DNA of 64,000 nt from an uncultured Bacilli bacterium (lineage in GTDB: Bacteria; Bacillota_I; Bacilli_A; RF39; UBA660), in assembly GCA_910586295.1 (NCBI GenBank), contig CAJUGE010000018.1:12566-76565 (forward strand), read 5' to 3'. The notes beneath the pieces were generated by a model, which saw only the letters and a list, made by a program, of their open reading frames with translations, did not search any database and had not been told where the DNA came from. The position numbers and the translations under genes are program-made. Positions within the stretch are counted from its first letter, which is position 1. Every line of letters starts with the position of its first letter. Shown here piece after piece: positions 53,480-60,559 of the stretch.

Positions 53480-53508
53480 TTGTAAAATTTACAAATATAG
53501 TTTATAAT
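53480..53508 (+). promoter_or_regulatory. Promoter of the MoxR-VWA cargo operon
   Basis: -35 TTGTAA (53480-53485) and a perfect -10 TATAAT (53503-53508) are 17 bases apart. A hairpin GATACTT (53527-53533)/AAGTATC (53537-53543) follows in the 5' leader and could be an operator or mRNA stem. Confidence 0.6.
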
Positions 53509-53563
53509 AAAACCTATATTTTTTGAGATACTTTTTAAGTATCATATTTCTGGGGGAATGAAA

Positions 53564-54634
53564 ATGAAAAATGATAATGCTTATGGGTTTGCATTTAATG
53601 ATGTCTCTGAAGAAGATATAATTAAAGGTGCAATACAAAGTGGAGTTGCAGTATTTTTACATGGTCGCTCTAGTGAAGGTAAAAGTGCAAGAGTAAAACA
53701 AGCTGATCCTGATTGTGAGATAGTTTATCTTCGTAATGCAACACCTGAAAGTTTAAATGGTAAAAGTGTTTATAATCAAAGTACAGGTGAAATGATAGAT
53801 GTTAAGCCTACTTGGTTATTAAAATTAGAAGCAAAATGTGAAAGTGAACCTGATAAAATTCATGTAGTGTTCTTTGATGAACTTACAAATGCTCTTCACG
53901 CAATTCAGGGTATGGCTTTTAATATTATTTTTGATAGAGAAGTTAATGGTAAATGGAGCTTACCAAATAATGCAAGAATTGCAGCAGCTGGTAATGATTT
54001 AAGTGATTCAGTTGTCGCTAATACATTAGCAGAGCCTTTATTCAATAGATTCGCTCATGTTTATATTGAAACGACTTTAGATTCTTGGCTAGAATGGGCA
54101 AAAACCCCCAAAAGATCATACCAAAGACTTGATTATGTAGAAGAAACTGAACAAGAATTACCGATACATCCTGCAATATATGCTTTTATCTCGCTGAAAG
54201 CTCATTCAGGAGTTAATGTACTTAGAACTAAATATGATGGCATCAAACCTAATGCAGATCCAAGAAAATGGGAAATGGCATCAAAAATGCTATATGCAAC
54301 AAGAAATCCTGAAATGATTCGTTCTTTAGTTGGAGAAGGAATTACAAAAGATTTTGTTAATTTCTGTAAAATTAGAATTGTAAGTATAGAAGATGTTATA
54401 AATGGTAATTATTCCTCAAGTGCTTATGAAGGAGATATTGATAAAAAGTATGCTACTGCTTTAGCTTTATCACAAGTAGATGATGCTAATGTAACCATTG
54501 TTAGAGATTTTGTTAAAAAAATGGGATTAGAAATATTACAATTATTTGATGACTTTTGGTCTAAAGGAAATCCAGAACGTGTAAAACAATTAGAAGATAT
54601 ACGTTCTATGGGATTGACATGGAGAACTAAATAA
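53564..54634 (+). CDS. MoxR-like AAA+ ATPase of the cargo operon
   Basis: ATG 53564 is preferred because the GGGGG binding site is only one base from ATG 53558. The 356-residue protein has Walker A HGRSSEGKSARVKQ (about 33-41), Walker B VVFFDELTNAL (about 101-110), a sensor region NNARIAAAGNDLSDS, and an arginine-containing LAEPLFNRFAHVYIE typical of MoxR-type AAA+ proteins. These rings act as chaperones that remodel VWA-protein partners. The next gene starts at its stop codon, so the operon is tightly coupled. Confidence 0.87.
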   Translation: MKNDNAYGFAFNDVSEEDIIKGAIQSGVAVFLHGRSSEGKSARVKQADPDCEIVYLRNATPESLNGKSVYNQSTGEMIDVKPTWLLKLEAKCESEPDKIHVVFFDELTNALHAIQGMAFNIIFDREVNGKWSLPNNARIAAAGNDLSDSVVANTLAEPLFNRFAHVYIETTLDSWLEWAKTPKRSYQRLDYVEETEQELPIHPAIYAFISLKAHSGVNVLRTKYDGIKPNADPRKWEMASKMLYATRNPEMIRSLVGEGITKDFVNFCKIRIVSIEDVINGNYSSSAYEGDIDKKYATALALSQVDDANVTIVRDFVKKMGLEILQLFDDFWSKGNPERVKQLEDIRSMGLTWRTK

Positions 54635-55035
54635 TGAAAAAAATTGATTTAGAATCTTTAAAAAATTTGCTTCTTTTAAATGAATGTCCCATTTTAATAG
54701 AAGAAGCTCCAAGTGAATTGTTTAATAATGCTGTTATTTTAAGTAATGACTGTGATATTTCTTTGTTAAATGGTCATTATGAAGAAACAAATTTTGTAGC
54801 ACCAGATTGGTATAACATCTTATTAGAAAAATGCAAACATGAACATTCAATGCTTATTATTAATGGAATAAACAATTCTTCTAAAGATGAGCAATTAAAA
54901 TTTGTTGAAATTCTTAAATATAGAAAAATAAGTACATTTGAATTACCTAAAAATTGTTCTATCATTGTTACTGCTTATGATATGGAAAACAAACCTTTAG
55001 CAGAAGAAATATATAGTTTAGTGGCTTTAGTGTGA
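54634..55035 (+). CDS. Half-AAA+ protein lacking a P-loop
   Basis: The 133-residue protein starts on the last base of the ATPase gene. Its core (WYNILLEKCKHEHSMLIING, then KFVEILKYRKISTFELP and NCSIIVTAYDME) resembles the Walker B/sensor-1 half of an AAA+ domain, but there is no P-loop and the Walker B acidic pair is replaced by Asn-Gly. It is probably a non-catalytic subunit that modulates the MoxR ring. I do not know a named family for it. Confidence 0.6.
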   Translation: MKKIDLESLKNLLLLNECPILIEEAPSELFNNAVILSNDCDISLLNGHYEETNFVAPDWYNILLEKCKHEHSMLIINGINNSSKDEQLKFVEILKYRKISTFELPKNCSIIVTAYDMENKPLAEEIYSLVALV

Positions 55036-55045
55036 GGTGTAGTCT

Positions 55046-56380
55046 ATGAATATAAATATAGATTCTATAAAAAGAAACTTAATAGACAGATATCCATTTT
55101 TCGGAAGTATAATAGATAGCCTAGATTATGCAGAAACTAAAAATTGTGTTAGTTATAATGGAAGTCCAACTGCAGGAACAAATGGAAATACAATTTATTA
55201 CCATCCAAGTTTCATTGAAAACCTTACTGAAAGCCAGCAGACTTTTGTGTTTGCTCATGAGGTTTGTCATGTTGCATTTAATCATTTAAATAGAGGTAAA
55301 GATAAAGACCAAGAAGTATGGAATTATGCAACAGATGCAGTTATTAATGCCTTTTTAAAGAAAGATGGACTAGAGATGGTTGAAGGTGTTGTAGATATAC
55401 CATGGGCGATTAAGTTTGATGCAGAAGAAATGTATAATAAATTATTAAAAAAGAAACAACGTAAAGAACAAAAAAATAAGAATCAAAATAGACAATCTAA
55501 TTCTAGTTTCACAGATGCTGGACATGATACGCATAGTTTATGGAATGAACAAAATATCGATAAAGGTAAAGATGAAGTGATTAAAGAAGTTCAAAAACAA
55601 CTCTCTGAAATAGGAGAAAAAGAAGTATTAAAAAAGAAAAATAGTACAGAGTTGAAAAAAGTCTTGCAAAAAATTAAAAAAGCATTAGAAGATATGAAAA
55701 AAAATAATCTACCAGATGAAAAAGAAAATAAAATTGCCATAGGAACTAGTGGTAAAGGTATTGGAATTGATACTTTAGAACAAAGTGTAAATTTTGAAGA
55801 TGTTGGAACATCTTATCCATTAATCAACTGGCCTTTGATTTTAAAAAGACCAACTGAAATAGTTGAATTAGATTGGTCTTACCAAAATGCTTGTATAGAA
55901 GATGGTGTTGTTTCTCCTAACTTAGAAGAAAGTTCTTATTTACTACATTATGAAACAGAAATTGTACTTGATACAAGTGGTTCTATTGATGATGAACTTT
56001 TAAGAAGTTTTTTAAGAGAATGTAAAAATATTTTGAATTTTTCAAAAATTAAAGTCGGATGTTTTGACACAAAGTTTTACGGTTTTACAGAAATAAAAGG
56101 TATGAAAGATATAGATGAATTTACATTTGTTGGTAGAGGTGGAACTGATTTTGATGTTGCTGTCAATGCCTTTTCGCGAAATGCAGATAATAAAATAATT
56201 TTTACAGATGGAGAAGCCTATATGCCAAATAATCCTATTGATGCAATATGGGTTGTATTTGGAGATAGAAAAATAAATCCAAAAGGTGGTAAGGTAATTT
56301 ATATTGATAGGAAAAAATTAATTACTCTAAGTCAAGAATATAATGGATTAACACTAACAAAAGTTAAAGAAAGAAGGTAG
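55046..56380 (+). CDS. DUF2201-type metallopeptidase-like plus VWA protein
   Basis: The 444-residue protein has an N-terminal domain with FVFAHEVCHVAFNHLNRG (about 66-83, an HExxH zinc motif with a downstream His) followed by YATDAVINAFL. A long Lys/Glu/Gln/Asn coiled coil (about 145-235) links it to a C-terminal VWA-like domain with the MIDAS motif VLDTSGSIDDELL (Asp at about 309) and later GRGGTDFDVA and IFTDGEAYMP. This is the DUF2201 architecture. The VWA domain is the expected client of the MoxR ATPase encoded two genes upstream. Confidence 0.88.
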   Translation: MNINIDSIKRNLIDRYPFFGSIIDSLDYAETKNCVSYNGSPTAGTNGNTIYYHPSFIENLTESQQTFVFAHEVCHVAFNHLNRGKDKDQEVWNYATDAVINAFLKKDGLEMVEGVVDIPWAIKFDAEEMYNKLLKKKQRKEQKNKNQNRQSNSSFTDAGHDTHSLWNEQNIDKGKDEVIKEVQKQLSEIGEKEVLKKKNSTELKKVLQKIKKALEDMKKNNLPDEKENKIAIGTSGKGIGIDTLEQSVNFEDVGTSYPLINWPLILKRPTEIVELDWSYQNACIEDGVVSPNLEESSYLLHYETEIVLDTSGSIDDELLRSFLRECKNILNFSKIKVGCFDTKFYGFTEIKGMKDIDEFTFVGRGGTDFDVAVNAFSRNADNKIIFTDGEAYMPNNPIDAIWVVFGDRKINPKGGKVIYIDRKKLITLSQEYNGLTLTKVKERR

Positions 56381-56383
56381 CAA

Positions 56384-58342
56384 ATGAAAAAGACAAGTAT
56401 AATTGTAAAAGAAAAAAGTATGTATGATATTGATATTTTAATAGGTAATACTGCTTATATTAAATCAGTTACAGGAAAAACAGGATTACTTAACATTAAA
56501 ACTAATGCAATAATTGGAGATATGGACTACTATCATACAATATATGATACTAATGGAAAATTTTATATTCAAACACTTGAAATAGAAAAAGGAACACGAG
56601 AGAATAATTGGCACTCTAAAAAAAATATTAGAATCTATGATGCTCTTAATGAGAAAATGATTGCAGATGGTTTTGAAATTGTTGAATCATATAGAGATTA
56701 TTTTGAAGTGGCATCACTTAGATCTTCAATTGATGGAAAAATTCATTTGTTTGATAAATATGCTTGTAGAAAACCTACTAATATTTTTGATATGGCATTA
56801 GATGATGTTAAAATGCTTTATAAGGCTTATAATGATACATATTTTGTAGTGACTATGAATGGAAAAAAAGGACTTTACCATAACAATTGTTATAATGAAA
56901 TTCCAAGTTTAATAACACAAATCGAATTTGATGAAATTGAAAAATTGCCAAATATCATTGTTTATACCAAAAATAATGAAAAATATTTTGTATGTGATGG
57001 TAAAGATGGGAAAACTAGTGCAAAATTCGAAAGTATTACTGTTGATGAGCAAAATAAAAATATAGTTTATTGTAAAAAAGAAAATAAAACACATATCTAT
57101 AATACTGAATCACAGGAATTACTATTAATATCGGAAACTGATGAAGTAAAATATTTATCAAAATATGGTGATTCTTATAATGATCATCATGGAGAATTTA
57201 TTTTTCTTATAAAGCAAAACGAAAAGTTAGGATTAGTAAGTTCAAAAATAAATAATGAAATTAAAAAGTCTAATAACGGTGAAGCTATTGTAACAGAATT
57301 ATTAACTCCAGATTATGATGAAATAGAACAACACTATAATCGCTTTTATTTAAAGCAAAATGATAAAATGGGATTATTTATAGGTGATTCTAATCACAAT
57401 CAATTGATTGAACCAATCTATGATAATATTGATTATTTAGGAGAAGATTATTTTGCGTTATATATTGGTGAATATTGTGATATAGGAAGAATGACTCCAT
57501 ATACACCATTCACAACCTCTGTTACTAACTGTCAAATTGAAAAAAATATAAGATTTGGTTTAATATATAAAAAAGATGGAAAGTATGGATTAATATTAAC
57601 CGATAGAGATAATAAGAATACTATTATTCCTAACAATTTTGAAAGTATATCATGTGTATTAGAATATTATTTTATATTAGAGAAAGATTCAAAAAAAGGA
57701 TTTATGCATCATGGAAAAATGGTAATTCCTATGGATTATGATGAAATACAAATTGGTGGAAGTTATGGAAAATACAGTAGTATGAAAGATGCAAAGGTTT
57801 TATATTTTTCTTTGAAAAAAGGGAACAAATTTGAACTTGCCAAAATGCATAATTATCAATATGTTACAACTAATGTTGAATTTGTGAGCAATCATACTTT
57901 TGATTCAATAGATTTCTTTAGAGATATTATGGTATTTAAAGATCAAAATTATACATACATTTATGATTATGAAGAAAAGTTAGTAAAGACATTTCCAGCA
58001 CAAACATCAGTAATCCCATTTGCAAAGCCATGTAGCAAATGGGATGAGGAACACAACCATAGAGATTACTTCTATGCAATAGATGGTGTATACTTTTATT
58101 ATAAAGATGGTAAGTTTGAAAAAGTGTTAGTTGAAGAAAATGATTGTTATGTAACAACTTATGAAATTGGTAACGAAACATTTGAATTAAGAACATTTAA
58201 CAAAACTGAGCATGATGCATTTTGTCAGACAATTGAAAGTAAAGAAGATAGTGAGGCTGAAAAAACATTAATAGAAATTGCTAAAAACGGAAATAATAAA
58301 TATCCTACTTTAGTATTGAAAAGAGTTAATAATAATCAGTAA
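56384..58342 (+). CDS. WG-repeat-like protein of the cargo operon
   Basis: The 652-residue protein follows the VWA gene by 3 bases. It has no signal peptide and is almost all beta, with recurring units such as KTGLLNIKTNAII, KKGLYHNNCYNEI, EKLGLVSSKINNE, KMGLFIGDSNHNQLIEPIYD and KYGLILTDRDNKN, the G-L-I/W-G pattern of WG-type beta-propeller repeats. A helical tail (about 610-652) ends it. Propellers of this kind often act as sensors or target-binding modules; in this operon it would be the variable recognition part. Confidence 0.65.
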   Translation: MKKTSIIVKEKSMYDIDILIGNTAYIKSVTGKTGLLNIKTNAIIGDMDYYHTIYDTNGKFYIQTLEIEKGTRENNWHSKKNIRIYDALNEKMIADGFEIVESYRDYFEVASLRSSIDGKIHLFDKYACRKPTNIFDMALDDVKMLYKAYNDTYFVVTMNGKKGLYHNNCYNEIPSLITQIEFDEIEKLPNIIVYTKNNEKYFVCDGKDGKTSAKFESITVDEQNKNIVYCKKENKTHIYNTESQELLLISETDEVKYLSKYGDSYNDHHGEFIFLIKQNEKLGLVSSKINNEIKKSNNGEAIVTELLTPDYDEIEQHYNRFYLKQNDKMGLFIGDSNHNQLIEPIYDNIDYLGEDYFALYIGEYCDIGRMTPYTPFTTSVTNCQIEKNIRFGLIYKKDGKYGLILTDRDNKNTIIPNNFESISCVLEYYFILEKDSKKGFMHHGKMVIPMDYDEIQIGGSYGKYSSMKDAKVLYFSLKKGNKFELAKMHNYQYVTTNVEFVSNHTFDSIDFFRDIMVFKDQNYTYIYDYEEKLVKTFPAQTSVIPFAKPCSKWDEEHNHRDYFYAIDGVYFYYKDGKFEKVLVEENDCYVTTYEIGNETFELRTFNKTEHDAFCQTIESKEDSEAEKTLIEIAKNGNNKYPTLVLKRVNNNQ

Positions 58343-58497
58343 TAATTTATTGAAAAAAGCGAAAATTCAAAAGAAGTTACACAACTAATGAATTTTCGCA
58401 AATAACCTACTTTAAGACAAGTAGATAACACACTACGATATTGGCAGAGCCAATAACGATGTGTGCAAAGGGTGATCCCTTTTGAAACCCCATTTAA

Positions 58498-58540
58498 GCA
58501 ACATATTACAAACTAACGTAAGTAATATTGTTGCCTTTTT
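58498..58540 (+). terminator. Terminator of the cargo operon region
   Basis: GCAACATATTAC (58498-58509) pairs with GTAATATTGTTGC (58522-58534; one bulge), followed by T5. Confidence 0.7.
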
Positions 58541-58564
58541 ATTTCACTTGCGTTTCATAAAAAG

Positions 58565-58622
58565 AAAAAGACTATCGCCACTTTCATTTGCTAAAGCAAA
58601 CGGAAACGTGCCACGTCTTTTT
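58565..58622. repeat. Nested hairpin, copy 1
   Basis: An outer stem AAAAAGAC (58565-58572)/GTCTTTTT (58615-58622) encloses CCACTTTCAT (58578-58587), an inner TTTGC/GCAAA hairpin and GGAAACGTG. The same inner layout recurs at 58710-58769 with different stem sequences. A-run and T-run sides would let it terminate transcription on both strands. Confidence 0.6.
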
Positions 58623-58709
58623 AATGAAAAATAACCTAATTGCTAAAGTCTATCGACTAAAGCAAAAAGGTTATTTTTTTCTTTTGTTATCACAAAAGTA
58701 TTGAATAAT

Positions 58710-58769
58710 AAAATTACTTTTCCCACTTTCATTTTTACTAACGTAAAAACAAAACGTGTTCGTAATTTT
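58710..58769. repeat. Nested hairpin, copy 2
   Basis: The outer stem AAAATTAC (58710-58717)/GTAATTTT (58762-58769) encloses the same CCACTTTCAT (58723-58732), an inner TTTTTAC (58732-58738)/GTAAAAA (58743-58749) hairpin and AAAACGTG. Compared with copy 1 the stems changed but pairing was kept, a sign of selection on structure. It overlaps the 3' end of the minus-strand regulator gene. Confidence 0.6.
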
Positions 58770-59376
58770 ATTTTTCTTCATCTATAAATGTCCCTGTAAT
58801 AGTATCTAATTTTGTTGTAGGTTTTATTTCAGTTTTAGGAAATACCCCTCTATCAAATTTAGGGTATTTTGATTTATCTAGTTTTTCGAGGTTAGGTCTA
58901 ATCATGGGGATTAGTTCTTTTAATCTATCTAGTATTTCATCATTTGATATAGTTTTATTTTCTATTTTGGCTAGTTCTAGTTTATCAATTAAATCAGCAA
59001 TTCCACCTTTAATAGCAAAATCAGTTTTTCTTCTTGTTTCTAATTCTTCTAAAACAGCAAAATAAAATTGTTCATAGGATTTGATTTGTTCTTGATAATC
59101 AGTAGTAGATCTTTTGCTTGATAAATCTTTTCCCCAATTTATGTCGACATCATCATACCCAGCAAGTTTCATAAGTTTAACTAAACTAAGTCCAAGAGTT
59201 TCAGCAATTCCTTTTAAATATAAAACATTTGGTTTTAATCTTTTACCAGCCTCTATTCTTGATACCTCAGCACAATCCATATTTGATTTACGAGCAAGTT
59301 CTCTTTGTGATATTCCTAGTTTATCTCTTGCTTCACTTATCGTTTTTCCAAGTTCAGTAGTGTTTTTCTTTAACAT
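58768..59376 (-). CDS. XRE-family repressor of the second element
   Basis: The start is placed at 59376 (MLKKNTTELGKTISEARD), with CGAGGTG before it, giving 202 residues; the longer frame to 59418 would cover the promoter. The HTH is LGISQRELARKSNMDCAEVS followed by RIEAGKRLKPNVLYLKGIAE. The rest is charged and helical. It is divergent from the genes leading to the integrase, as expected for the repressor that keeps the element quiescent. Confidence 0.85.
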   Translation of the reverse strand: MLKKNTTELGKTISEARDKLGISQRELARKSNMDCAEVSRIEAGKRLKPNVLYLKGIAETLGLSLVKLMKLAGYDDVDINWGKDLSSKRSTTDYQEQIKSYEQFYFAVLEELETRRKTDFAIKGGIADLIDKLELAKIENKTISNDEILDRLKELIPMIRPNLEKLDKSKYPKFDRGVFPKTEIKPTTKLDTITGTFIDEEK

Positions 59377-59408
59377 ATAAATGCACCTCGTTTTCATTTC
59401 TTGAATTA

Positions 59409-59437
59409 AGTATAGCATATATTGTTGTAAAAATCAA
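59409..59437 (-). promoter_or_regulatory. Promoter of the element repressor (minus strand)
   Basis: Read on the minus strand: -35 TTGATT (59437-59432) and -10 TATACT (59414-59409), 17 bases apart. It stands back to back with the plus-strand promoter, with 19 bases between the two -35 boxes. Confidence 0.65.
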
Positions 59438-59456
59438 CGAATTTGTAATTACTATG

Positions 59457-59485
59457 TTGACAAACTCAATTTATAGTGTTACACT
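59457..59485 (+). promoter_or_regulatory. Promoter of the rightward element genes
   Basis: A perfect -35 TTGACA (59457-59462) and -10 TACACT (59480-59485) are 17 bases apart. It probably drives the small genes leading to the integrase and is a likely target of the divergent repressor. Confidence 0.65.
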
Positions 59486-59527
59486 AATTGCAGTTTTGAT
59501 GTAAAACTCATCAAACAGAAAGGAGGA

Positions 59528-59785
59528 ATGCTTATAAGGAAGTTTCAAATACCAGAGAGTATTTGGAAAGATAAAAGAATTCCAAAAGAAACGAAATATA
59601 TTTACTCTTATATTTATAGTAAAGGGTTCGATAGAATTATCACAGATATAAATATAGGCGAGATACAACAAACCATTAAAATAAAAAATAAGGGTTTGAA
59701 AAAAAGTCTTGAGATATTAGAACAATTAAAATATCTAGTATATCAAGAATATGGTACAGGAATGTACACCATAACACTTAACTAA
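59528..59785 (+). CDS. Small winged-helix-like element protein
   Basis: The 85-residue product (FQIPESIWKDKRIPKETKYI, YSYIYSKGFD, then IGEIQQTIKIKNKGLKKSLE and a final YQEYGTGMYTITLN) looks like a winged helix, as in plasmid replication or excision control proteins. The ATG at 59528 is only about one base from AAAGGAGGA, so the real start may be a few codons further on (for example a rare ATA at 59534). The function is not established. Confidence 0.5.
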   Translation: MLIRKFQIPESIWKDKRIPKETKYIYSYIYSKGFDRIITDINIGEIQQTIKIKNKGLKKSLEILEQLKYLVYQEYGTGMYTITLN

Positions 59786-59994
59786 AAAGTTTATAGGAAC
59801 GTAGTTGAGTAAGGTACAGTGAGATTAAAGGCTTATGATAGTACCTATTCTAGTAATAGAATGAACTAAAATAATCTTAGGGGCGAAGATTTAAAAAAAA
59901 TGCCCCTAGGATAACTCTGTCTAATTTTAGAGAGTGGCTTGTAGATAATACAAGTTTTTTTCGTTGTGTGAATAAATTTGAAAGGAGGAAATCT
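59786..59994 (+). promoter_or_regulatory. Structured leader RNA with terminal hairpin (attenuator candidate)
   Basis: Stems in order: GGTAC (59813-59817)/GTACC (59841-59845); ATTCTA (59847-59852)/TAGAAT (59857-59862); TAGGGGC (59878-59884)/GCCCCTA (59902-59908); ACTCT (59914-59918)/AGAGT (59931-59935); and CTTGT (59938-59942)/ACAAG (59950-59954) followed by T8. The last is a terminator placed 32 bases before the next gene. The GC-rich stem stands out in this AT-rich context. It may gate transcription toward the integrase. I cannot match it to a known RNA family. Confidence 0.55.
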
Positions 59995-60240
59995 ATGCAA
60001 GAATTAACAAACGAAGATATTTTAAAAAACAAAGTTGATACTATTCCACAATATTACATACTAGATTATTTAAAACAAAATCTTAATATCAATAAATTTA
60101 AAATCTATTTAGTAGATCGAAACAATATCAAAGTTGTAGATAATAATAATGATAGTCTTTATTTTAGTTGTGAAGATGATACAAGAGAAATTACTTATCA
60201 AGATGAAATTAAAGAATATACAAAAGAAATAGAATTATAA
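59995..60240 (+). CDS. Unrecognised 81-residue element protein
   Basis: The start is ATG 59995 (MQELTNEDILKNKVDTIPQ), with AAAGGAGG at the right distance; an upstream ATG at 59968 lies in the terminator region. It is acidic and small, with IDs of helix then strands (KFKIYLVDRNNIKVVDNN), and has no known motif. It sits between a structured leader and the integrase module. Confidence 0.5.
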   Translation: MQELTNEDILKNKVDTIPQYYILDYLKQNLNINKFKIYLVDRNNIKVVDNNNDSLYFSCEDDTREITYQDEIKEYTKEIEL

Positions 60241-60320
60241 AAAAAGTATTGAAATGGAGGAAATGAGATTATTTATGAAAAAATATTATTATTAAAAATA
60301 AAACGAAAGGGGAAATTTTA

Positions 60321-60473
60321 TTGAACGAAATTAAAGAACTAACACAAATTGAAATTGAAAATATATTAGATGAAACAATTAACTTATCAATAATAAGTAA
60401 GTTATTAAATTTAAAATTGATTACAGAAAAACAATATTACGTACTGAAAGAAAAAATAAAGAATTTTTATTAA
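60321..60473 (+). CDS. Small SHOCT-like protein before the second serine recombinase
   Basis: The 50-residue frame starts at TTG 60321 behind GAAAGGGG and ends LKLITEKQYYVLKEKIKNFY. It matches in size, position and C-terminal pattern the 55-residue protein before the first recombinase (9588-9755), so the two elements share this small-protein/recombinase pair. Confidence 0.55.
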   Translation: MNEIKELTQIEIENILDETINLSIISKLLNLKLITEKQYYVLKEKIKNFY

Positions 60474-60501
60474 AAGGCTACAGATATAAAAGAAATTAAG
60501 G

Positions 60502-60507
60502 TATAAT
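60502..60507 (+). promoter_or_regulatory. -10 box upstream of the second integrase gene
   Basis: TATAAT at 60502-60507 lies 52 bases before the start codon. No good -35 is visible at 16-18 bases. Confidence 0.35.
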
Positions 60508-60559
60508 GAATGCAGAGGACATTTATTTAATGTCTAACATTAAAAGAAAGAGAGGTAAA

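Larger units (their letters stand above)
58343..58767 (+). other. 425-bp structured intergenic region with six hairpins
   Basis: Between two convergent genes lie a stem GCGAAAATTCA (58359-58369)/TGAATTTTCGC (58389-58399); a long hairpin 58429-58465 centred on ATTGGC-AGA-GCCAAT; AAAGGG-TGAT-CCCTTT (58467-58482); GCAACATATTAC (58498-58509)/GTAATATTGTTGC (58522-58534) with T5; AATAACCT (58630-58637)/AGGTTATT (58668-58675) with a T run; and two look-alike nested hairpins listed separately. Some are terminators. The density suggests a non-coding RNA, oriT or single-strand origin. Confidence 0.6.

Noticed and set aside
58768..59418. Longer N-terminus of the element repressor from 59418
   Set aside because: It would cover the minus-strand promoter at 59409-59437 and ignores the good binding site before 59376.
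60254..60292. Tiny frame MEEMRLFMKKYYY before the small SHOCT-like gene
   Set aside because: Too short, with no feature beyond a chance binding site.
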